Below, one piece after another: positions 31,779 to 42,523 of a stretch of DNA of 64,000 nt. Position numbers and translations under genes: made by a program. Positions within the stretch are counted from its first letter, which is position 1. Each line of letters opens with the position of its first letter. Below the pieces are notes generated by a model, which had not been told where the DNA came from, ran no database searches, and worked only from the letters and a program-made list of their open reading frames with translations. Source of the DNA: Kalaharituber pfeilii (lineage: Eukaryota > Ascomycota > Pezizomycetes > Pezizales > Pezizaceae); the NCBI GenBank assembly GCA_015179045.1, contig WHUZ01000060.1, positions 248,001 to 312,000 on the forward strand, in the 5' to 3' direction.

Positions 31779-32680
31779 AAAACAAGGCCGAAGACACCCT
31801 AACCGCCGTGTTAGGGGGAGAATCTGCTATAGTGTGTGTAATTGAAATTGTGTGAGGAGGTGGAAAAGGGGGTAACGGAGAATAGAAGGGTGTCTGGGCT
31901 AGTAGGGACAGGGGGCTCCAACGCAGGAGGAGGTGAAAATATGGCCCAGACCGAAAGAGGTGGAGGCACCCAGAAACAAAGACTCCATGTAAATTTATTG
32001 ATAGGGGGACAAGAGGAATGGGCAAGGAAGTGAGGGGAGGATTAGTGAAAGAGGGAGATTTTGAACGTGTACGTTAGTTCTCTTCGACACACAACAGCCG
32101 TGCACCGTCATAGCTTAGAAGGGAAGCATACCAATAATGGGGTGGGATTTGTTTTTTTTTTTTTGCAGCCCCGCTCAGGCCAGCCAGCCTTGACGTACAA
32201 GACACCGCCGCTGTAAGCAATCAATGATAAGAAAATAAATATAAAAAACATTGAATGCAGAAATCCGGACAATGGCTGAACACCAATACAACTTTGTTTT
32301 ATGCTTGCCTTGGAGCGTTAACGGCTCTGCAAGGGGGCCCTGGCATGGCGTACGGCTGCAGGAAGGGCTATATGACATTTTGTTAACAGTATTTTAGCTC
32401 CAGTGGGTGTTTTACATCACTTCAGAAAGACGACGCTTGGGAAGGAATGAAGTCGGACAGAAGTAGTGTATACCTGAAGTGACGCCTGATACCCGTTTGC
32501 GTCCGTACATCTCGCCCATGCTAGGTAGTTGGAAGTTTCTTTGTAGAAGGCGGACTAGAGGTTGCCAGGTTGCGGGTGCAAGAAGCATGCATATAAACCC
32601 CTTTGACTGTACGAGTATACCTTCTAAAGATGACTTCTGAACTTTATTCAGCTTTTTTAGTTAGTTGTCTCCTATGTGTG
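31779..32680. other. No recognised gene; possible family A relics
   Basis: A short Gly-rich plus-strand frame (31842-32033) is unassigned. T-run plus CCCCGCT near 32153-32175 and CCTGGCATGGCGTACGGCTG near 32338-32357 look like decayed family A ends. Confidence 0.35.
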
Positions 32681-32686
32681 TCTTGC

Positions 32687-32744
32687 CTTGCCATAGCTTA
32701 TAAGGCGGTATGTGAGTAACGAGGGAAAAAAAAAAAAAAAAAAA
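32687..32744 (+). repeat. Family B 3' end, diverged but still pairing
   Basis: The stem reads CUUGC/GUGAG outside and GCUU/AGGC inside. Several bases differ from consensus on both sides, yet every pair remains possible (Watson-Crick or G-U). A-tail to 32743. Confidence 0.7.
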
Positions 32745-32749
32745 TAATA

Positions 32750-33215
32750 ATAATACTGTGTGCCTAACATATCGTCAGCTGACAACCGAGCTCTGGCAAC
32801 AGTGGTGCGTCCGGAAGGAAAAACTGCTTCATCTTGGGAGTCTGAGAGCAATATCAATTCTAATACAGATTGGCCCTCCGGTGCTTAAGGTCTTTTCTCC
32901 CCTCGACACTCCCTTTCTAATTGTTCTTTTCTGGACAAATTGCTCCTGTCGACAAGTTATGATACTATTACAGGCGCCCCGACTCCGGTTCACTCGTCCT
33001 TGCCATGATGTCTATCAGCGGTCTCTGTCACAACTGACAATACTCATACTGGATGTCTTAGCCTGCTGTTCTATTGGCATCATGCAGGACACCAAGCATT
33101 TTGACAAACCCTCCTTCAACCCACCGTGCCGATATCGATAGAGTTCTTATATTAGCTATGACGCATTGTTTAATTATAGTGCTAGCTATGCTGTCTCATC
33201 TATACACGCCTTCTC
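32750..33215. other. No supportable feature
   Basis: No gene recognised. It may contain very decayed units of the array that begins near 33285. Confidence 0.3.
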
Positions 33216-33228
33216 TTACCATTCCATC

Positions 33229-33261
33229 GCGGCAAGCGATTAATGATATATAAAAAAAAAA
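33229..33261 (+). mobile_element. Smallest family B insert (33 bp)
   Basis: Exact 12-bp duplication TACCATTCCATC (33217-33228, 33262-33273) around GCGGCAAGCGATTAATGATA plus TAT and about 10 A. Only the 3' arm of the stem and the tail were copied. Confidence 0.93.
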
Positions 33262-33284
33262 TACCATTCCATCCTGCCATAAGC

Positions 33285-34240
33285 GGTGCTCTCGACAGCG
33301 TCCTATGATGCATGCCAATTGAAGATGTTTTATAATATGCTTCGGCATCCAGAGTACCCTATCATACCTGAGACAGTACTGCCAATTTTGCACTGTCGAG
33401 AGAGGGAAGGTTGTATGACCTGCCCATTTACGTGTCAATCGGGCATATATGTCGATAAGGTCCTATCCTGCCTGTCAATCGAGTTAGCCCTGCTATATAT
33501 TGCATCTTCAAAAAATATCCTGTCATACTTGGCAATTCTGCTGTTAAACGGACCATTATACGTGGTGATTGAGCTAATTCTGGCATATGCTGCACCGTCA
33601 ACAAGGAGCTGTCACGTCTGCTAAGCGAACCGGTTCTATCAAATTCTTCGCCGTCGAGAACGTCCTGCCATACCAGTGAATTGGGCCATTCTGCCATGTA
33701 CTACGCCGTGAAGAAGGACCTGACGTACCTCCCAGTTCTCAGTTCAGCCCTATATCGCCTTATGACTAAATCGATGTAAATCAAATGTCGAGGCTCTATA
33801 TAATGCCTGTAGTTACACGACCGCGTAACCCAATATTCATCCATGTCAGTAGATTATAGAGTGTTTACAATTCAACCTCAAGTCCACAATTCATCTTGGA
33901 TGAAGCTATTTCGATCGTCATACTGCACAAATACGCACAATCACTTATGATACACAACCATGACGGTTCTGAGCCGGTCCAGTTTATTGGGTATTTTATG
34001 GCAGAAGTCTCTTCGCACATCGTAGTCTCTGATGGGCAAATTTTTACAGTACCTGACATACTTGTCAATTCAGCGCGCTGTGCCATGTTGCCCTCGGTCA
34101 AGAGGGTCCTGACATAGCAGTCAATTGAGCCAATACTGTCGGAAGCTGCGTCGCCGAGAGGGACTTGCATATCCTGTCAGTTAGCCCATTCTGCTAATGG
34201 CTACATATGCCATCGAGGGCAGTTATACCTGTCAATTGCG
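33285..34240. repeat. Decayed tandem array, period about 56 bp
   Basis: Recurring anchors of the form CCTGNCATA ... GTCAATTGAGCC ... TGCCATATGCTGC ... GTCGAGAAGG. Starts of the CCTGNCATA block near 33302, 33358, 33411, 33462, 33519, 33552, 33608, 33664, 33719, then 34052, 34108, 34163 and 34220 give spacings mostly of 51-57 bp. Units are strongly diverged, and the middle (33.78-34.0 kb) is barely recognisable. Confidence 0.7.
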
Positions 34241-35170
34241 CGGGTTGTGGGATAAAAATGTTTCACTTAGAAACCTATCGTCACCGGGAAATCAATCAAA
34301 TTCATTTCTTTGGTGATGAGGGTCCACACCATAGAGAATTATATCGTATTAAGGACAAACTGAGACTTTGCTAGTAAATTTATTTCCACTGCCATGTATC
34401 TCATAGGTATGAGTCCTATAAGTGTAATATATATATTCTTTGCTGCTTACAATTATAGTAGCCCCATAGAATCTAACGATGGAGTCATGTATATCCTACA
34501 TAAGTTTACAGGCAATATTATGACAGTGCTAAGACATGTTTCAGAAGTCATATTTGCATACACTGCTGCGTACTATATGAGGAAGTTAGGCTTTTACATT
34601 TATGTATATCCTGCAGTGCTCAACTGACGCAACCATTATGCTGCAATCCATTCAGAAAACATTTCCTATGCATGTATTTTTATTATATAGCTTTACAGGG
34701 TCTCTGTACAACTGTCTCATGAAATAATAGCTCAATACTGCCATCAATCCGAGTAAGCAAAAATGTATTTTTTGATATGAAGCTAACTCTCTATAGATTA
34801 GCCCAATAGTCACAAAACTGGGCATACTTGTTTACCATAAGCAACAGAGTGTATATTGAGATGCAAAGGCCTCAGGTAATCTCTTTCACATGTGGTGACT
34901 CAAAAGAATATTCTAGTATATGATTGGATATATGCCAGAATATGTCACCGCCCATGTGCTATAAACTGTGGAAGGGAAGTGTGGCAAATAATTTGCTATG
35001 TCCTCTCATGCTCTGGCTTTAATTTGAGCCCACCTGAGGGTTATTTACATTCACACTAGCTTTGTATGTAGGCTAATGGATTTGATCAGTTTCTCGGTGA
35101 TGATCGGTTTCCAGGTGAAGCACTCTATACTGTAATCGTCGAGAAGCAGGTGCTCTCCCTATTGCAGGGA
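34241..35170. other. No supportable feature
   Basis: AT-rich, gene-free. Fading similarity to the array (CAGGCAATATTATGACAGTG near 34510) is possible. Confidence 0.35.
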
Positions 35171-35185
35171 CCCTAGCTTACCTTT

Positions 35186-35242
35186 TTTTTTTTTTTTTTT
35201 TAAAAAATCATTACTCGCATGCCGCCCTATGGGCTATGGCGA
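35186..35242 (-). mobile_element. Family B micro-retroposon (57 bp)
   Basis: Flanked by TAGCTTACCTTT (35174-35185, 35243-35254). The sense strand is minus. The 5' end falls one base inside the stem. Confidence 0.92.
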
Positions 35243-35254
35243 TAGCTTACCTTT

Positions 35255-37640
35255 GAAATCCTGCGTTTTGGCGTGGAGTAATATCTGCACGCTGTACCGG
35301 CTGACTGGTTCTTGGCATATCGGCTAGCAGCCGACCATGCATTGTGTAACTCTCGACATGGCTGGAAACGGTCTCGACGGGGGGGAGGGGGGGTTATGCC
35401 ACCAGACTAAGGTGCTGCGGTGTGTGTTCCGAGTGGCCCGAACAGGCCCATGAAGCTCATCGGGCTAGCACTACTTCTGCAGAACTGCAAATATCATCTC
35501 AATGCAGTACTTAGTATTCTCTGACGGGCAGCATCGCTGCTGCCATGATGCAAATGCAGCGTTATTGGGCATGGCCATATTGGGCGAGCATTCATGCGCA
35601 TATCGGGCACATTGGGCATGCTCTTAAACGCGCCAGGCGATATATGGGCATATTGCACATGTTGAGCGTCAGCAGCATATTTTCATACTTCCGTCAAAAC
35701 GTTCCAGAAGGCATAGGAGGTGCCTAGTTTTGTCACCATGATTTCATACATTTCTGGCTGTGGTCCGGGGCGCGGGGGTTTGTACCGTTGTTGGTGCGCT
35801 CTAGTGCTTTTAAATACGTATATGGCACTCAAGTTTTGTTAAGTTGATGCTGCTGCTCATTTTTATGCTCGTGCTAATTACGCTTGTGCGTGTGCATGCC
35901 CCTTGAGCGTAAATCGAAATGCCAAGCTTCATGGAAAACGCCAAGAAGCGTACGCTTGAACCATATTCGGTACATCTTCGATTCGAAGATAATCAGCAGA
36001 CTGTTACACAGTCCAACAGGCACTGTGAGAGGAGAGCCATAGTGTCTACTATCCTCAGAGTGACCGGAGTATCCATCCTTTATGCCAGAGTAAGAACCCG
36101 GTATCACAAGGCTATATTCCGGTGCAACGCCAATTCTTTCAGCTTCCCCACAGCACTGAGAGGGATGAGATTATTATTAACAGCACTGATGGCCTGCAGC
36201 TGCTATTGCAACGGGAATTACCGTGCCACCATTGGTGTTACATATGCTTCTGCACTACCTACATATGCATGCAAAGTGATTCAGATACAATAATTGGTGA
36301 GTTTTTACAGTACCTACCAGGTTCAACACGAGTTAAAGCATTTTCTTCGTTCGACACGCTAAGCTCCTGCAGATACTGATCACGTATTAGAAAAGTGTTT
36401 CTTAAACTGCTCCAGTGTGAGCATTGCTCGAATGGAACGGTCACAAGCATCTCATCAGTACATGGAATACCTGAAGGTCTATACGTTATGCTGCCGCGCG
36501 GCCGAAAGTACCATTCCAGTCACTGCACGGAAATGTTTAAGTAGTTTGGGATTTCAGTGCTTTGGGCACATTGCATATCAATTGTGTCCCGGTCATAGCT
36601 GGCAAGAGTTGCCTTGCCGGAAAGAGCTGCTTCTCCTCAGCCATAACGTCGAATGTATTATTGCAGGAGGAAGACTGGACTTCGACTAAGATAAGCAGCT
36701 ACTCTGGGTTGCCAGCAAATATTGCTTTGCTAGATAGCTAATTGGCTATTTTGCTACCTGCAGAAGCATGCATCGCGCAATAAAAGATAGTCACCCTACT
36801 TCGTACCTAAGGACTGCACTAGTGCCTTAGGCTGTACTTGCAGTTTTAATAGCAAAAGTCTGGGCGATTGTTTCAGAATGCAGTGGTACTTGAAAATAAA
36901 TGGTGGCAGTAACTTCGTCTGGAGACAACTGAGGAAATGAGCTGAATAGCCTCTAGGCAATTGGTCGACGTTGAGGGTGTGTGAACTAGGATACCGTAGT
37001 AATTCGGCAGTAAGATGCAGTCTGATGGCTGAACGTGCAGTCCTAAAATACTATTTGAGAAACTACAATATACATTTTGAATGTGCCACCCGGCATTCAC
37101 ACTCAGTCCACCCGTTACATGCTCTGCTTGCCAGTAGTACGTGATCAACTTACCTCCCCCTCATATGTGACATCCCTTATTGCCGCTCTCTTGGTGAAAC
37201 TACTGTTTTATTGGCGAGCCACTGATGATAGCATAGTTTACCACCATTTTACTGTCTTACTAGCGAGTACTGTGCCACCGTAGGGTATCGGCGTACTACC
37301 GAATTAATACAGTAATGTCGAGGATCTGGAGGGCGAATGTTGTATAGCGCCGATTCATTATTGAGTGCCTTCAGAAACTGTAACTCTCGATCTTCATTAT
37401 ATCTGCGCCTTACATCAGTTCTGACTTTCAAATTCTTCAGGCAGGTAGCAGAACCAGTAAATCCGCTACAAAGGGGAGGAGGATCGTACAACAACGTATA
37501 AGATTCTTAAAAAAGATGACATGTACGATACAGGCAGCGTTTTCTTGATTGTATCTGTAATCTTCTAGTCCTTTTCGTCCCTTTTGGATCGATGGAAATT
37601 GCATCGTTAAGAAAAAGTACCTAAACCTAACGTGGTAAGT
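35255..37640. other. No recognised gene
   Basis: Short frames only, the longest 124 residues at 35919-36293 without recognisable domain. Near 35560-35660 the words CATATTGGGC and GGGCATGC recur a few times. Confidence 0.35.
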
Positions 37641-37980
37641 GTAATAATAGAGACAGCAGCACGTTGGATGGAAGTAGGAGGTTGCCCGGATTGGTGGAGT
37701 CCGATGCGGGAAGAATGCGGGAAGAGATCAAGAGCCAGTGGCACCGAAGGGAAATTAGCGGTCAGAGTCAAAGAGTTCGTGGAGGCGGTGACAGAGGCCC
37801 TACAGTAGGCACAGGGACCGCGAGCCGGAAGCGAACAAGCGAGGATCGTGGGTTATGACATTGTAGTTTCTTTTCGTCTTTCTGTGGTTCGCCGCTGTAT
37901 AGCCCTAATCGTCCACAGGGCTGCATATGACGACTAAACCGAAAGAAGAAAAAAAATATATAAAAAATAAATAAAAAGAT
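37640..37980 (+). repeat. Decayed LINE 3' region
   Basis: A short frame with LAVRVKEFVEAVTEAL, a 3' UTR-like stretch, then a degenerate stem-loop (ATAGCCCTAATCG ... CACAGGGCTGCATATGACG) and an interrupted A-run. The similarity is to family B only in outline. Confidence 0.35.
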
Positions 37981-38530
37981 GAGGATTAATATTATTCCTG
38001 CCTTTATATCAGCCCATTTCCTGCACAGGAGTTACAACCTGCAGCGCTAACTGGAAATCTTACCCGGGTGTGATACGATACCGCGTCTGTGTTGCAGGGT
38101 CCGTAATCCTATCTTTTACAGCGAACGATTATCAAGTTCTACGAGAAACTCATCGCGAATAGGCTGCCGGCATCTATACCAAATTCTTTGGGACTCATTT
38201 CCACACTTGAGTGTGGAATTGCAAACAAATCAATCTCAAGAAGGTGCTGCAGGGCGTTCGATGAATTAACCTTTAACGAAAAAAGGGCTGCAAGGGGTTT
38301 ATGATAGCCTAGGAAAAGCTTCGAGTCCTTATGTACTAGGAACCTGAGGTTTATAGTGTTAAATATTATCTTTCCAAAATTGTTAAGACAACCTTAACCT
38401 TTCTCCCCTTCCTTCCTAAGACCGAGACCTTATCAACAGCATCAATTAAAGCGTTGTACCTTATCACGACCTGGGGTGTAGCTATATTAAATTTGGAACC
38501 GCACAGGACAAACTTGAGGAAAAGTGTAAG
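37981..38530. other. Upstream flank of the zinc-finger gene; nothing firm
   Basis: One plus-strand stretch near 38127-38200 (IIKFYEKLIANRLPASIPNS) weakly recalls LINE reverse transcriptase motif 0. Otherwise nothing is recognised. Confidence 0.3.
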
Positions 38531-38541
38531 GCAGCACAGGT

Positions 38542-39730
38542 ATGGACCTTCCAGATTCCATCTGTGATCTTCCAACAACCGATATCCTTGTGGCTGTCAT
38601 AAGCCTTCTGGTAGAACAATTACGAAAGTTCTTCCTGGATCACGCTTTCTTGACGGGAACGACCCACATGGCATACCTTGATTCCCTACTCCAAATGTTG
38701 CAGAAACGCCACCCAGAAGCACTACAAATATCTACTGTTCAGATATTCAGGCATGAACCATTGTCTGACAGGCCATCGTGGAGATTGACGACTTCCACAG
38801 GTGAGATGGCTGAGCCGTGTCATCCGGGTATGGGATCCGAAAACAGGGAGGATGGACTTGCAAAACTACGGTTCCGCACCAGGTATTTTCAACCAGCGTC
38901 CCCAAAGAATTCCCAAGTATACCTGAGTTTTCTCTTTTGTGACAACGTTAACACTCGGACGAATCCTTCCAATGATACTAGCTGGCACGATGTTGATATG
39001 AACAATGATGAATCAACAACCCTCCGAGAAAATTATACCGGCAGCAGCAACTTCAGCGGAGGTTCTGCAGGAACTGTCGATGCTCTCATGAGTCCCATAG
39101 AGGTCGCAATTCAGAGGTAAGTATATTATTTGAACTTCAACATATAACTTGTGCTGGCACCTTAGGGGTCTCCAGACAGTAGCGTCAATCCGCACACTCC
39201 GTAACTAATAACTGCAACTGTACTCTAGGCCTAAGTTAGCAATAAACGCCTCGAGCGCTGCGGAGGATATTGGGCTGCTATCACCATTTACATCAACCTG
39301 CAATCAATCAACAGCTTCACAAGGCCTTCCTACCACCATTGATCCCCAATTCCTGAACCTGCCGCTCGATGGTGAGATCCACAAATATGAAACAATTGAT
39401 GCGTACAACATTTCCCCTTCGGAACATCAACTTGGTATACTGGAGAGCTTGCCCATCGTTCCTGTCGTTCAGTTGCAGCCCTCAAATACCGTTCCTAAGT
39501 CACGACGAAAGTATGAATGTCCCTGGCGTTGCGGAGCTACGCCAAAGCGGTTGGATAACTTGCGTGATCACCTCTCCCGAGTCCACTCTGTGAAGATTCC
39601 GCAAGCGATGCGTATGGAGGATTGGTTACCACAACCTCCCTCTATACCACCAGCAAGTGGTGACGGAGGAGGTAATAAGACCGGAGGCCAGGAGATGGAA
39701 GCCAGGAGAACCAGAGCTACTTGGGCCTAA
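38542..39730 (+). CDS. C2H2 zinc-finger protein, two exons
   Basis: Exon 1 runs from the ATG at about 38542 to 39116. The intron is 39117-39228 (GTAAGT donor, CTAATAAC branch-like site, TAG acceptor). Exon 2 runs 39229-39730. Joining restores one frame across a phase-2 junction and gives about 358 residues. The N-terminal half is unrecognised, with a leucine-rich start (ILVAVISLLVEQLRKFFLDH). The middle is Ser/Thr/Asn-rich. Near residues 275-300 is one C2H2 finger: YECPWRCGATPKRLDNLRDH followed by LSRVHS (C-x3-C, H-x4-H). A Pro/Gly-rich tail follows. The RxDNLRDHxxRVH form is common in fungal nuclear proteins, so DNA binding is likely; targets are unknown. No TE similarity was seen. Confidence 0.7.
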
Positions 39731-39734
39731 AATA

Positions 39735-40545
39735 CAGGTTCATGAGGGGTCAGAAGGTTAGTGAAAATGCTGGAGTGTATAATGTGGGAAATGCAATTAA
39801 GGGGTTAGACATATAGAATTGGAGAGTGTGACAAGCCAGAGTGTAGGTGGCACGGAGAGACCCATTGCGGAAGTCTGTGGTCTTGACAAAGTGCAATAGA
39901 ATTTTGGGAAATAGTAACGTGCGGTTTCATTTTATGCTGGTGTTGTTTTTTATCTCCTATTTATGTAGGTTCGCCTCTGGTCGTGGACCCAGATCTGCAA
40001 GCAAATAATAATATTATAGAGGAAAAAAATTAAACGGAAAAAGGAAAAATTGAAAAAGAAAATGAGATAGCAACATCAGTAGCACCTGCTTGCTCTCTCG
40101 ACTCGGAGACTCTAATGAAACCGATAATACCTTTGTATGATGTCGTATTTAGCATTTTTGAGCAATGTCAGATCATGACATCGCCTGTTTTCGAAGTGGC
40201 AAGACGGGAATCCCGCGACAGCCTGACACGCCGGCACCCGATTAGATGGGTCCTATATTGGGATCCAATATGATCTTGAATATGTTAAGACTTGTTTGAA
40301 AATTTTCCCGCTTCATGTTCTTTGTTTTGTTAATGTGTGCATGCTTTCCAGTTTCATATTTTGGCGGCAATTGTTTGTGAAATTTGTCTCTGAAATTTCA
40401 GGTTGGTCATGTCAAGTGTGGCCGCAAATCTTGCATTGAAGGCATTTGCTATGAGCTGTAGCTCTGTGCGCCGAGTATTGTACGTAGTTTACCACCTTCC
40501 TGGACACCCTGCCATTCCGCATGCGTTTATCACTGAAACTGCGTA
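39735..40545. other. 3' flank of the zinc-finger gene; no further feature
   Basis: Non-coding. An A/AATAAT-rich stretch at 40000-40070 could include polyadenylation signals. Confidence 0.3.
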
Positions 40546-40559
40546 CCAACTTTGGCACT

Positions 40560-40787
40560 TTTTTTTTTTTTTTTAATATCATTAATCGCTTACCGCCCTA
40601 TGGGCTATGGCGATGTCTTAGGTACATAATCATAAACATGAAAGATAACAAAATAAGAACTATCGGTGAGTGATAATATCAGTAACCCCTTACTCCCCCA
40701 GCATCTCTATCAACTTCTTCAATGGGTCTCCCTCCCCCTCCCCCTCCCCCTCCCCCTCCCCCTCCCCCCTTGCCCCGGGGGGGCCTC
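40560..40787 (-). mobile_element. Family B 3'-end insert (228 bp)
   Basis: Flanked by CTTTGGCACT (40550-40559, 40788-40797). It contains T-run, stem-loop (AUCGC/GCGAU), 3' UTR and a few ORF2 C-terminal codons. It includes a CCCCCT hexamer run at about 40729-40768. Confidence 0.9.
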
Positions 40788-40799
40788 CTTTGGCACTGA

Positions 40800-41110
40800 A
40801 ATCTCAACAACCACAACATCAATTGATAATGCGCTTTGCAGAAGGATTAGGACGAAAGGTAATTTTTGGTATTTAGCACTTTGTTTCCTCAAAAATGGTA
40901 TGTGCGAAGGAATTATGGCCTGTCGCATTTCTGTTGGAAGGCTCGGCATTTGTTTGTATGGGATAAGGGTATGGAATATTAAAAAGAAAAAAAACAGTAC
41001 TTCCTCACTGGGTGACTTCCGCTAAGGGTTTATGTGAAATCGAAATCGCTGCTTTGGAATAAAATGGGGATCCATTTCCCTGTTTCATTGTTTGGTAGAG
41101 CATTCGAAAA
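40800..41110. other. No supportable feature
   Basis: No recognised coding or repeat. Confidence 0.3.
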
Positions 41111-41114
41111 CATA

Positions 41115-41184
41115 CAGTCTACCCTTGCTATACCGGATCATTAACATCTCGGCGCTTTTCATCCGGTGTAGCCAGGGTAGATGG
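41115..41184. mobile_element. Very small MITE (70 bp), pogo-like ends
   Basis: 20-bp inverted ends (CTACCCTTGCTATACCGGAT against the reverse complement of ATCCGGTGTAGCCAGGGTAG), with TA on each side (41113-41114, 41185-41186). The ACCCTNGCTA core is shared with the MITE at 25093-25250. Confidence 0.7.
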
Positions 41185-41424
41185 TATTCTCAGTTGAATA
41201 AACAATAATTTACAAAAGTTAGTTAGAGTACATCACCGCTGAAGTAGCATAGTTCATAAAAACTATACTAGTACCATTTACTGGTCGAAGATATCCAAAT
41301 TCATCAACTATACATTTGCATCATGTGTGCCTATTCGTGCTTGCGTATGTAATATCTCGCCAAGCATTCTTATTCTCCTGCGCATCTCTGCCCCCGGAGA
41401 GCCCATGTTGGATATTGATACCTG

Positions 41425-41488
41425 CCCTGCCATGGCGAACAGCTACAAGCGGGGTCACGTGAAATAAAAAAAAAAAAAAAAAAAAAAA
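41425..41488 (+). mobile_element. Family A micro-retroposon (64 bp), starts exactly at the stem
   Basis: Exact 14-bp duplication GATATTGATACCTG (41411-41424, 41489-41502). The first base of the insert is the first base of the CCCTGC stem. Tail of about 23 A. Confidence 0.95.
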
Positions 41489-41504
41489 GATATTGATACC
41501 TGAC

Positions 41505-42140
41505 TGCTGTTTCTTGCTCTAGTGCTCTCTCTTGGCGCTTGAGAGTTCATGTTGTCTTCGTGGCGAATTGACAGCTTGTTTGCTAGCTCATGATTACTGT
41601 ATTCGAGGTGAAATTGTCCACATAACAAAAGTAAATCTCTTTTGGCTTACATCCTAGTGGTGAGCGGAACTACCTCCTGTTCACGGGGACATGCACCCCG
41701 ATAAATTTAGTTTGACTTTCAACGTAAATCCTTATTGGAAGGCACCCACTGTTCTCGATTGCGCGTGAACTAGGAAGAAGAAGAAGCAATCACTTGTGTA
41801 CCAGGTGAGTCAACGAACCAGTCCATATTAGTAGTTACTTGCATATTTGGTACTTGTAACCCGATTCAAAGTGGCTGGCTTCCAGTTCAGCGGATAGCAT
41901 TGTCCTGCAGCACAAAAAGCAAGTTCCACAACCTCGTATAGTATGCGGAGTAAAGTGCCGAAACATTCAAAGATAAGGGTACTTTTTTTTCTTACATAAC
42001 TCGTATGCAGCCCTAATAGACTACTTGTGACGAGGGAAAAAACTAGGACCACCTAAGATACTGTATATACTTTACTGTACCTGCAACATGTTTCTACTGG
42101 TCAAGTGTCCATCTATGGAACTTCAGATGTAGGTGCATAC
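41505..42140. other. No gene; possible decayed family B end
   Basis: T-run and CTCGTATGCAGCCC ... GACGAGG near 41980-42040 resemble an old family B 3' end in minus orientation. Confidence 0.35.
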
Positions 42141-42145
42141 TGTCT

Positions 42146-42245
42146 TTCACCGCAACCCCACGTGCATCACGTCCCGACGCAGGTTTTACACCAAAACTGA
42201 CTGTGCGCAACAACATATATCCCAACCACCAGAACGGAATTTTGT
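42146..42245. repeat. Outer terminal inverted repeat, left arm
   Basis: About 100 bp whose reverse complement lies at 45783-45884 (shared blocks: CACGTCCCGACGCA, GTTTTACACCAA, CAACATATAT, CAACCACCAGAA). It encloses MULE copy 2 and about 0.6 kb of non-coding DNA, so it marks an older TIR element into which the MULE inserted. Confidence 0.8.
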
Positions 42246-42523
42246 ATGCCCGTTCCAGAGAAAATAAATAAAGGGTTATTCTTCACTTTTCATACCTCTA
42301 TTTGCACTGAAAGGACATTGTGGTCAGTTAATGGCACCATGAGTTTTTCGGAATGTCTCCATCCAGTCACTTTTCTGACTGGATGGAAGTAGGGATAAAA
42401 GGCGCTAGCCAGATATATATTTAAAGCATCCGCTAATCTACTAGTACATAACGCCACAATACAAGGATGCATAGATATTCCGAAAAATCCTTACACTATC
42501 TCGGCTCCAATCATCTCTTTTCA

